This document shows, one piece after another, positions 1 through 9,301 of a stretch of 64,000 bases of DNA (positions are counted from its first letter, which is position 1; every line of letters begins with the position of its first letter). Source of the DNA: Lepisosteus oculatus (Eukaryota; Chordata; Actinopteri; Semionotiformes; Lepisosteidae); contig NC_090716.1 of assembly GCF_040954835.1 (NCBI RefSeq), forward strand, positions 9,006,775-9,070,774. The letters are read 5' to 3'. The notes beneath the pieces are model-generated. The model did not search any database, was not told where the DNA came from, and saw only the letters and a list, made by a program, of their open reading frames with translations. Made by a program: the position numbers and the translations under genes.

Positions 1-1631
1 CATCAGAAGGCCTATCCCAATTTATCACTGATGTTAAGTTGCTTAAATGCCAATAGTGATGACCTGTTATATAACTGTATTTTAACATGAAGCTGAACAG
101 TGGATGCATGCCTCATGTTCTATTTAAGGTAACAGGCATTTCTAATGGTCCCATTTATACACTGTCACACACTATAAGCTTTTACCTCATCTGTTAAGCA
201 ATGAGCAGGTATTTACCCAGATCATTAAGAAAGTCTAAGTACATTAACACATGACAAACTTTACAACCCCATCTTAAATGTGTTTACTTAATAATTGCCA
301 TAGAAACTAAACAAAGTGTCTAATCATGGGTTACTGTCTATTGAAAAGTAGTTTTGAAAGTACGGAAAAATCTACTTTCTAATGGTGCTGGCAGTTTTTA
401 CAAACTGAACAAAAGTTGTTGAGTTGTGTCCTTTCAGAACAAAAATAAGAATCTGTATATATCCTGAGGATGCTATCACTTCATTCAGTCTTCTGTAGCT
501 CAGCACATCAGATTATTCCCAGTCTTAAATATGTATACAAATTATGAATCCAATTATATAATTTAAATGATAAATGTAAGGAATTAAAAAACACTGTTAC
601 ACACATTAAAAATAAAAAAACAAGAGATTGTTTTGCATGTTTATAATACACTTAATTTATCAAGAATGAAAAATTAAATGTGGACTTAATCTTTACAAAG
701 CCAGACCACAAAAGTATAAACCATTTTTTACTGACTTAAATAGTGAAGAAACCTTATAACAGCAAGTAAGGATAATAGAAAACTTGACATTCAAATAACA
801 TTCTATACTTTTTATTCATTTCAATGGACAAAGGGCCTGTCCTAAAAGCAATTTCATAAAATAATAACCCCCCCCCCAAAATTTTAAATTATTTCAACTA
901 TTGTAACTTGATGGATAAAAAGTTAGTCAGGTACACAAAAACTAAAATGGAAGCTTTATTATACACACTTCATTAAGAGAATTAAACATTAACAGTGCTT
1001 GAAACACTTCTATCTCTATGTTGCATTAAAAGCAGATATAGAGATGTTTACAATGAACTATACCTTTCTCCTAACTTTAAATTCATTCTGTCTTAATATT
1101 GTATTTTGGTATGCATGCAACTCAAAGGACTAGTCATAGTTACGGAATAAAACATTCTATCATTTTTATTACAATGAGCTGTGATGGACCGTTACATCAT
1201 TATTACATGTGATTAGATTCCCCTAACTAATGACTCCACATTTTAATGACTGATAAAAAGTGTCTAACTGATGTACCATTTAAATCTCTGTTTGAAACCT
1301 ACTGACATACAGTAGTACAGCTCACCATAATATTGCCTATCCAGTATATAAATCATAACTTAATTGAACAGACTGGGTCTATATCAAACTTTTACTTACA
1401 GTTCTTATGAAAAGCTAATATGTCAAGCAATACTGGGGACTATTTTTACACAGTGTTTCACTGTTCCAAAGCCTTGGATAAGTTTGACAGGCAGGCCTAT
1501 GAAGTGACTGTAGTAGCAGCTGACACGCCACTAGAGGCCACCAAAGGGACAACAGGACTTTAGATTGTCTCACTGGGAGGTACAGTAACTAGACAACTGA
1601 TTAAATGATAATACTATTAATTCTTCCCCCC

Positions 1632-1698
1632 AGGCTCACACCTGCTTAGCTTCAGTGGGTTGCCAGTTGTGAGCTGCAGTATGATATGGCTGCTGGCC
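1632..1698 (-). repeat. 5S-rRNA-derived SINE, head fragment
   Basis: About 67 bases match the start of the larger 5S-derived SINE at 18250-18818, with shared blocks such as ggctcacacctgcttag and gatatggctgctggc. Read on the minus strand they resemble the first half of vertebrate 5S rRNA, including the A-box stretch CTAAGCAGG. Only the head is present; the body and tail are missing. Confidence 0.65.
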
Positions 1699-2836
1699 CA
1701 GAATTATAGGTAGTGGCATAAAAATAAACATTCTCATTTTGGGTTTAATCAGTGTTTGGTCCAGTATATACAGTAAAGAGGTTGCATGATGATTTGGGGT
1801 GAATGTGGTTTGATAGCAGTCATGGGGGGAGGGTGTCTGTAGTTGAAGTTTTCCCATTGTAGGTCTGCAAAAAAGCCTACTCTACCATTGTATGTCTTTG
1901 TGTGTGCGGATTCCTGGGACTGCCCTAGTGAAAGATTTTGTATGTCACAATGAGGCGCTTACAATGACAAAGCACAGCCGTCCCTCCCCTCTTTTACAGC
2001 TGTGTAATTTCCTACAAATTTACAAGACCATATTCATTATGCCTTTATCAGCTTTAATTATAGTTAAAAATGCTAAAAAACAGTGAATTTTCAAAAACTA
2101 CAAATGTTTCACTGACATATAAATCAGTCTTTAAGTTCTAAGAGTACCCACAGAGGCAAACTGAGTCTGAATTATATGTGAATCACTGCTTACTATATAA
2201 AGAAAATAATGCACTAAATGCATCATTGGTGGTGTTTCCTTAGACTTTAAGTGTATAACCTTACTATCATTAAACATGAATATTTTTCTCACCTTGTGAC
2301 TAGATACAGGCATGAGAAATAAGTACAGGGGAAAAGTAGATTAGAGTAAAATGAGTCTAAAAATCTATCTAGAATATAAAATATATATATAATAAATTAA
2401 TACAATCTATTAATAAAAAAATATTCCATGGGCTATCCAATTTTATGTATTTTATAAAAGATATTTAGTTTCTCTGTTTCAAAGTATCTTGTTATTTTTT
2501 ATCAGTATTCTGAAAACTCAAAATGTCAAAAGAAAAAGAAGGAAGAAGGCAATCAGGAAAAACAACTTCAAAAACCAGAAATATTCCCAAAGTAAATTGT
2601 AAAGAATTTGCCCTCTTTAAAGCAAGAATTAATCTGTTACATTAATTGTTAAACTAAATTCTCGACTGTTTTTCCACACTTAAAAAACAACAACAATGAA
2701 ATGTCTTTTCCCTGAAATTCTGAGAAGGCATTTCCTTTGGAGCAAACTGCCACAGCAAGCAATTCAAAGTGAAGATCAGCAGAGGAACTCCAGTGATTCA
2801 TAAAACTGAACGGGTACAGAAAGGTTAAATACCAAA

Positions 2837-2914
2837 TCACTGTCTCTTGCCATCAGAGAGGTCATCGTTTAAAGCCTGAAGGCCTTGCTCATTTTGTCCA
2901 CAGATTTCTTTCAT
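2837..2914 (-). other. Possible small terminal coding exon (weak)
   Basis: A 25-codon minus-strand frame (ATG at 2914-2912, stop at 2839-2837) reads MKEICGQNEQGL then QALNDDLSDGKRQ, which is more protein-like than the AT-rich surroundings. A second minus-strand frame over the same bases reads KSVDKMSKAFRL followed by a stop, so the composition does not settle the phase. The possible splice acceptor upstream has a poor pyrimidine tract. It could be the last exon of a minus-strand gene starting near 3.88 kb, or chance. I do not recognise the product. Confidence 0.12.
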
Positions 2915-3851
2915 TTATGCATTAAAAATGAATGATTTCACTCCTGTCATTTTAACACTATTTAAGCTATTTAAAATTATTCACCAAGTAAAATTACAAT
3001 TTAAACTATTTTTCTGTGGAAAGGGATCTAATACCATTCATGCTAATAAAACAGCACTGATCAAACTACAGTGCGATATATTAGGAAAGGATTTGTTCTT
3101 GAGGTACTATAAAAAACGCACCTTGAGTTGTCACTGAAAGAAGACCACAGATCCCTACAGTCAGTCTGTATGGAGTTTCACAAATAAGGAGTCTGAGAAC
3201 TAAAAGGACTTGACAACACCATATGTTTTGATAACTGGTTTAACTGAAAAGACACAATGCGTTCAAGGGACAGAGTTTGAGACTGCTGCTGAAATTTTAC
3301 TTCAAAGACGTACAGTAAACTGTTTATAGAGTGCATATTAAATCAAACAGGCCTATAAAATATCTCTTGTACACCCAGCTCTTGTTATATTTACAGCTCT
3401 GGAGACAAGCCACTACTGCTGATGCAAGTAGAATAACCATTCATGTAAAGCAAATGTAAAGTTTAATTACAATACAATAGCAAGACCATAGTCCTCACTC
3501 AGACAAGATTTTTAAATAATTGTTATGAAGCTGACTGTGAGGCAAAATGTCTCAAATTAATTCCTGGGGCATGGTGTCTTAATTATATAATTAGACTAAA
3601 CACTAGTGTCTTTCAGTTTTCAACTTCTCCTGAGCTCCCAGTTGCATTGTTGGTATGATTATTTAATGAATTCCTTGTATTTAAATAAATTAATGGTTTA
3701 TGTAATCAAATAAAAAAAACTTTCACTGTATTTTAGAAGGCCTGAAACGTCTGGAACAGAACTTTCCCTCTGTGCTACTTTAAATGTTAACTATATAATA
3801 CAATTACAATGATTTATTAACAAGAATATGGAAAGTAAATTTATGACTCAC

Positions 3852-3885
3852 CTGACTTCTTTCAACCATGTCAAGCTGCTGCCAC
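3852..3885 (-). other. Possible first-exon end with splice donor (weak)
   Basis: On the minus strand a short ATG frame (MVERSQ) runs directly into a strong donor, CAG|GTGAGT, just below 3870. The preceding bases look like a short 5' UTR and are slightly richer in GC than the flanks. With the plus-strand gene beginning near 5.3 kb, this would make a divergent pair. There is no homology support. Confidence 0.15.
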
Positions 3886-3899
3886 CTGTGAGTTCTCTT

Positions 3900-5320
3900 T
3901 TTTAATCAGGAATTCATTGTAACAAGTTTAAACACGTAACGCTCCTGTGTCATCCAAATTCAAAATGTTACTTGCCTTTTAAAGTCCAATATTCCAATTT
4001 CAATTAATTACGAAAGTGGTAAAAAAAATAAATGTTAGATGAAACACAAAATAGTCTTCGTTCAATAAACCGTTATTTTAAAATGTCCTTGCAACCCTTC
4101 TCACAGTTTGCTATTGCTAATCCATTGAACTGGCGAAATATGTAAATTTAGCGCGTAATTTTTGGTCAGTGAAACAAATAAAGAAACTTTTTGACAGAAC
4201 CTTTCCTGCGGGGAGTCTGTATGTTATTTTTTTATACGTTTATTTTATGGTCCCACCGTACTATTTAATAAAATAAACATCAGTTCATTGGCTAGAAAGG
4301 GTATCGTGTTCGTATAAATATGGGTAAAAAAGGCGCATCAGCGCCTTTCGAAAAATGCAAAGTCCACAGGCGGGACTTAAGAAAATAAAGTAGGTGGTGT
4401 CAAAAGAGCAAGGTAAAATCATATTTTCAAATCAAATATGTTAATTAGTCAGTAGTTTTAGCCCGTAATATCATATTACTATATTTTAGTTACTGTTGAG
4501 GTGACTCATGGGGAGGTAGCTATATTCAAAATTAGAATACATAATCAATATATATATATATCGTATAAATGTGATTGTCAGACTTGGAATGTAACTGGTA
4601 TGAATATATATTCGTTTTTCTTTTTGGTTATTAATCAGTGCCTATTAAATGAGATACATAGGTCACATACCTAGCATGTTCGTATGCTGTAGTTGTCACA
4701 TCAGATGCTATTTTATATTTTTTGTATTTTGGGGTGAAGTTTAACGCGAGTAATTACGATTTGAAAAGACAATCTGGAATACTGCACGGAAATACATATT
4801 ATAATCTGAAGGAAATTACTTAAAACCTTATGTAACCACTAGACTTGAAAACATGATGGGCCTACAGTATGTTACCTGATTCTTTCATGGATACCTGATC
4901 TTTTTCGCGTATTATTTTATCGATACAGTAAATGTAGATATGGTAAATACTAGGTAAAAGCAGTGTTGTATTTTAGCGGTTACAACTCCGGATGATGACA
5001 ATAAAAATTACACATCCTAAAATGAAATCTTGTTTTAATTCACTGCATGTACAAACGATAAAACTATGCTTTCTTGTGAAACTGGAAATTCCTATTAAAA
5101 TATTGTCCTAAAAGGCAGGGTGTAAAAATAGGCGAAACGAAATATATTTTAATACTTAATTTATCTTTTAACTTTGCATTTTAATATATACTGTATCTTG
5201 GTAGTTTAACGATTTCAGGATTAACGGCCTAGATTTTGCTGGGCCACTGCTATAAATTCTGCAATAAAGGAAAAACAACATTGTGTGATTCGTACCATTG
5301 TCTTTTTTTCCCCAATTAAA
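3900..5320. other. Intergenic AT-rich stretch before the Lys-rich gene
   Basis: No coding exon is seen. There is a short TA microsatellite at about 4546-4561 and an 8-bp-stem hairpin at 4329-4348. The upstream promoter of the Lys-rich gene should lie here, but no clear TATA box or CpG island marks it. Confidence 0.4.
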
Positions 5321-5323
5321 TAG

Positions 5324-5384
5324 AAAACTATTCAAAAGAAAACCGTGAGTGCCAGGGTGACCAAACCCCAGTACTTGAGGACAG
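5324..5384 (+). other. Probable non-coding exon of the Lys-rich gene
   Basis: A T-rich tract and AATAG acceptor precede 5324, and a consensus donor (ACAG|GTGAGT) follows at 5385, giving a 61-base exon. The frame needed to join the next exon contains TGA near the 3' end, so this exon would be 5' UTR. This rests on splice signals alone. Confidence 0.3.
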
Positions 5385-5563
5385 GTGAGTCTGCAGTTTT
5401 CTAGATTTGTTGTTGGTATTTAAGAGTTTAAGATAGGAAATACTGTACTTTATATCTGATTTAAAAGATGCAGTATAATTTTTTTAAGATGAAAAACTAC
5501 TTTTCTGTTTCTTAGGGGAAATTTCATTATATTTACAGATTATCAGTTCCCTGGATATCAAAA

Positions 5564-7447
5564 ATGCTAAAGAAGAAAAAAATGGTGTGCAGCACACCAG
5601 CTGTGAAAGATAAAAAAGAGTGTGTGAAATATCTGGTAGGTATTAATGTAATGGTTATTGTTTGTCATTTTGTTTCATTTAGCAAAAAGACACTATCACA
5701 GTTAAAGCTGTGTTTATATGTTAAAGGCATGTTTATATGTTTTTAATGTGTATTTTCCATAATCTATATTAATTTGCATAAAATGAACAATATTACGTTT
5801 TCTACTATTACTACCATGATGAATAAAACTGTGAGTTTTACAAAGGCATTAAATACCTAAAATTGTTTTGAAAAACAAATTGTACTTAATCAAATGAAAG
5901 CAAAATAGTTTTTAATTTGGTAGGTCAGATGCATGGATTGCAAAACATTTATTCAATGTTTATATATTATTATGCATGTATAATTTTAGATGTGTTCGAA
6001 CAAACCCTTGAGTGAAGACTTGGAAGATTTTAATTCAACTACATCACTATTTGGCACTTTAGATGAGATTAAGAAAAGCAAAAAGTCTAAGAAATCAAAG
6101 AAATCCAAAAGCCGTAGAAAAGAGAAGAAACACCAAACAGAGCTTAGAGATGACTTTTGTCCTGTAGCACATCCCATCGGTGAAGCGAGAAAAATCAGCT
6201 CGCTAAAAATTAAGAAAAAGAAGTCCAAAAGAAGTAACCTTGACAGAGGCATTGAGATGCAGACAGAAACCAAGAAAGTCAAGCTAACTAAAAATCAAGA
6301 CTCCTCTCTGTTGCTTCCTGTGAATAGTTATTTTAAGAAACCAAAGAAGAAAAAGTACAATTCAGATAGTTCCAACCAGGACAGTAGTAAAGAAAACCTT
6401 ACACTTAGGAGGAGCAGTGTGGCCTGTGACAATACCAGAATCACTCAGTCTGAGCAAGAATGGGGGTATAGCATCGTAAGTTATCCGACATATGAAAAGA
6501 CTCACTCCAGTGGACAAGAGAATGACAGAGCTGTAAAGTTTCCTAAGAATGTATCACTGGATACTGGAACATTTCCCAGTAAAAACGTTGGTGTGGAGTC
6601 CTCAGCATTTGAAGGTGCATCTGCACAAAAGAAAAACGCAGAAGGGCAAGTAGGAGAAATGCAAGGGGAATCCTCAGACAACTGGAGCAGCACAGAACCA
6701 TTACCGTCTTTAAAGCTTGCTATTGATAAAGACTCTTTAAATTCTAAACACAAAGTGAATGTGCTAGGCCCAAGGAGAAAAAATAAACATCGACCTGACT
6801 CCGCACAAGAAACAGCAGAAACTTTCAACAGCCAGGAACTTTTCCTAACTCAGAGGACTTTCCTGACAGTGGAAACCTCAAGTGAAGACAGTGCCTGTGC
6901 AGCTACAAACCCAGGAGATGCCAAGAATGGTCAGCACACCGAAGTAGAGTTGTCATCTTTCCTGCCATCTGGAATACCTGTGAAGCCAACAGCTGAGAAA
7001 GCCACACAGACCCATGATTTCTTCAGCTCTAGCGAGTTTACTGCTTCTTTTAAGTTTTACAACCTATGCAGAGAGATGAAGTGTTCAGACCAAGTAGTTG
7101 ATTTGAGTCTGCCCAACAGAGCCAGGGCAACACTGACCCCAGTCAGTATGCCGGGCCACATTATAGAAAGAAACAATGAGGTGAGCATGTCTTTGAAAAA
7201 TGACTCCTCTCTTCCAAAAGATTGCTCTTTGGCTCACAGGGTAACATGCAACATTTCAAAAGAAAATCAGATTAGCATTCGAAATAAATTTGGTATCTCT
7301 CAGTTTCGCAGATGCGAGGACGGAAAATATATTCAAACGCAGCTCAATGAGTCTTTTTTCTTCAGGCTTAAAGGAGAGGGGGACTCCCCCAAGCCACTCT
7401 CTCCCCTAATGAAATTGGATATGGCAAATCAGAAAAAATGTAAATGA
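5564..7447 (+). CDS. Unrecognised Lys/Ser-rich, probably nuclear protein
   Basis: I do not recognise this protein. The model has two coding exons: 5564-5635 (24 codons, starting MLKKKKMVCSTP) and 5990-7447. They join in phase 0 across a CTG|GTAGGT donor and a TTTTAG|ATG acceptor, giving about 509 residues. The large exon is open for 485 codons, far above chance in this AT-rich DNA. Its first 110 residues hold repeated basic clusters (KKSKKSKKSKKSKSRRK, KIKKKKSKR, then KKPKKKKY), typical of nuclear or nucleolar localisation. The middle is Ser/Glu/Asn-rich and probably disordered. More ordered-looking segments come later, around FFSSSEFTASFKFYNLC and near the C-terminus (QTQLNESFFFRLKGEG). No catalytic motif, zinc finger or membrane segment is seen. 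Translation could instead begin at the ATG opening the second exon (5990). The 3' end meets the pyurf/pigy transcript tail to tail. Confidence 0.7.
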
Positions 7448-7577
7448 TACAAAGACCAATATGAAATTAAAAGTCAGTTCAAAATGCTTTTGAAGTTGTT
7501 TTGCTTAGAAAGTGGAAAAGATGTTCCTACTGTGTTAAGGTACAGCATTTTTAAGAGTTAAGATACAAGCATGGTTA

Positions 7578-7583
7578 AATAAA
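7578..7583 (+). terminator. Candidate poly(A) signal of the Lys-rich gene
   Basis: An AATAAA hexamer lies about 130 bases after the stop codon. A second one at 7973-7978 would give a 3' UTR of roughly 550 bases. Either may be used. Confidence 0.35.
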
Positions 7584-7972
7584 AAAGTATTCTAGTAACA
7601 AATGTATTTTAGCTCAACTCATACCCTACTACAGTTGATTGTTGCGTTTAAACTTTAGATTTCAATATGTAACACTTTCATTAATATTCACTAAATAATT
7701 TGTATTATTTTTTATATTAATGTTCTCAATTTCTCTGCATTGACATGGAATGTTAATATAAATTCCAGTTGATACTTATTCCATATGCTCAAAATAGTAA
7801 ATATCTGTAATAAGCTTTTTATAAATAGACTTGTAAACACTTGCAGTTTTCACGTTTATCTATGTGTTGATCTATTAAACTTTATGATCTCTTACACAAT
7901 TCTACTTAATTTTCTATGCATTTCTGCTGACAATGTTTAGACACCTCTGCAATAATATTGAATTCTTATATG

Positions 7973-7978
7973 AATAAA
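7973..7978 (+). terminator. Distal candidate poly(A) signal of the Lys-rich gene
   Basis: AATAAA lies about 40 bases from the oppositely oriented AATAAA of the pigy transcript (8012-8017). The two convergent genes therefore probably end within a few tens of bases of each other. Confidence 0.35.
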
Positions 7979-8011
7979 AGTTACTAGATTTCATTTTTGT
8001 GGACAGAATTT

Positions 8012-8017
8012 TTTATT
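8012..8017 (-). terminator. Candidate poly(A) signal of the pyurf/pigy transcript
   Basis: TTTATT on the plus strand reads AATAAA on the minus strand, about 155 bases past the pigy stop codon. This is a fitting distance for a short 3' UTR. Confidence 0.45.
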
Positions 8018-8170
8018 GTTCTTGTGGTGTACTTGATGTCAAATAGTAAAACTGAATGATCATATACACTGGTAAACCATGTTTAAAAAAATCTACATGC
8101 CTAAAACTCGAATTATTTTCTGTCTTTAATTACTTTTGAAACAACGTCTAAGGCACGTACAGCAAGGCAT

Positions 8171-8386
8171 TTAATTATGTTTGAAAAGCTTGATTCCCAT
8201 CCACTTCCAGAGATGAAAGAACACGTACACTGGTATGGTTACTGGGAGCAAGAGACTATAGAAACACAAACTGCTGGTGTTGGTGCATCCCTGTGGGAAG
8301 TTCTCATCGACACTCGCCGAGTAAAAGAGTCCACACAGAGAGATAATTGGAACCAGCACCGTCACGGTGGACAGAGAAAATACCAT
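8171..8386 (-). CDS. pigy: PIGY, small subunit of GPI-GlcNAc transferase
   Basis: The frame encodes 71 residues, which I recall as the length of human PIGY. The match is strong through the centre, for example GLFYSASVDENFPQGCT, and through SLCFYSLLLP to VYVFFHLWKWMGIKLF at the C-terminus. Two hydrophobic segments, at about residues 4-25 and 42-61, should form a membrane hairpin. In the known family PIGY sits in the ER membrane in the PIGA-containing complex that transfers GlcNAc to phosphatidylinositol, the first step of GPI-anchor synthesis. The ORF has no intron and begins 84 bases after the pyurf stop codon on the same strand, with no promoter visible between them. It therefore appears to be the second cistron of one mRNA, as known in mammals, and would need leaky scanning or reinitiation. 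The stop codon is included. Confidence 0.96.
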   Translation of the reverse strand: MVFSLSTVTVLVPIISLCGLFYSASVDENFPQGCTNTSSLCFYSLLLPVTIPVYVFFHLWKWMGIKLFKHN

Positions 8387-8470
8387 TGTGAAAAATGAAA
8401 ATTTCTCGCCGATTTAAAAGCGTTAAAAAAATTTTATGGAAAGGTTGTTCAAAAATTATTCTTGCGGTTG

Positions 8471-9071
8471 CTATTTCTTCTGCGAGTCTCTGCCAATCAT
8501 CCTGGCGTCCTGGGGTATCAAGTTCGGTATACCGTCAATTATGGGATAAGATATTCCGAGCTCCTCGTTTATCAGTTCGTTGGTCTTCTCGTCGTATCTG
8601 GGAAAATAAAGACTTTAAGACACTGGTAAAAAAAAAACTGTTCAGTCACGCCAATATTCTTTTGCAACAATCGTGAATGCGAATACATTTGCAAATGCGA
8701 TAACCGCTTTAATACTGCCATCACAACAGGTCGAAATACTGACTCTAGATTAAGACGTTGCAGCAATGTAGCGATTTGGCACAGCATATAAAATCTGCAT
8801 TATAAAAGGGTGTTGGCTCAATTAAAACATGCTATGAATACTAAAAACCGAGTTCTCACCGCAGCGGTTTCTTAGACAAGGGGCAAACTAAAAATTCCAA
8901 CAGTGAGGTATCGAAGCTCTGTTTGTGTTCCTTGTCCTTCACTCCGTCCTCGGATAATCTGGCGACAGAAACCTGGAGGCGCCTGACACCGGGGACCGAG
9001 GGCGTAAAACTCCAGATATTTTGTCGCCTGAATGCTATGAAAACAAAGCTTCTGCAAGCATTTTGAATCAT
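8471..9071 (-). CDS. pyurf: PYURF/PreY, mitochondrial Trm112-like protein
   Basis: There are two coding exons: 9071-8860 (ATG to CTGCG|GTGAGA) and 8597-8471 (after a TTTTCCCAG acceptor, to TAG). They join in frame to give 112 residues, against 114 as I recall for human PYURF. The N-terminus (MIQNACRSFVFIAFRRQ) is basic and hydrophobic with no acidic residues, as expected of a mitochondrial targeting peptide. The Trm112-like domain starts at FDTSLLEFLVCPLSKKPLR and continues in exon 2 with YDEKTNELINEELG and YPIIDGIPNLIP. The family protein is reported to stabilise mitochondrial methyltransferases linked to complex I assembly and coenzyme Q synthesis. The codon split across the intron restores Arg-Tyr. 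Pigy lies 84 bases downstream on the same strand. Neither exon shows a frameshift or premature stop. Confidence 0.95.
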
Positions 9072-9301
9072 GTTCCAAAACGCACTGCGTTCACAGCGAT
9101 TTTCAAGATTAAAACTACCAGGGAAGATATTGCGTGACGACCGTCGTGTGCAGCTATTATATTGTTCCCCGTACTTCGACTGCGGCGAATTTAAAGTTCC
9201 TTCGTCATTCCGGCACTCATTTGTTCATCTGAAGTGATGACGGTCATAATTAAATCGAGGAAGCGAAGGAGGCGGGTGCATTGAAAGTTTGGTTGACGTA
9301 A
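9072..9301 (-). promoter_or_regulatory. Probable pyurf/pigy promoter
   Basis: The 230 bases upstream of the pyurf ATG are richer in GC and CpG than the flanks and lack an obvious TATA box. They contain an ETS-type TTCCGG (9208-9213), a GC box GGAGGCGGG (9268-9276) and a CRE-like TGACGTAA (9294-9301). ETS and CRE-type sites are common in promoters of genes for mitochondrial proteins. The transcription start was not located. Confidence 0.45.

Larger units (their letters stand above)
1..3851. other. AT-rich region without a secure gene
   Basis: No convincing long coding exon is visible on either strand; the open frames are short, low in complexity and unlike known families. The stretch holds a C tract (868-877), a 5S-SINE fragment (1632-1698) and a short minus-strand frame (2837-2914) described separately. 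It could be a long 3' UTR or intron of a minus-strand gene whose first exon lies near 3.86 kb, but this is only inference. Confidence 0.4.

Noticed and set aside
4329-4348. GC hairpin resembling a bacterial terminator
   Set aside because: An 8-bp stem followed by no T tract, in vertebrate DNA with no other bacterial signal; taken as chance.
5986-6282. Leu/Phe-rich minus-strand frame that looks like a membrane protein
   Set aside because: It is the complement of the Lys/Ser-rich clusters of the plus-strand gene. AAG/AAA codons read backwards give Leu and Phe.
8177-8398. 73-codon plus-strand open frame
   Set aside because: It is the antisense shadow of the pigy ORF.
8395-8676. 93-codon plus-strand open frame
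   Set aside because: It lies antisense to pyurf exon 2 and its intron. The minus strand has the real, family-matching exon.
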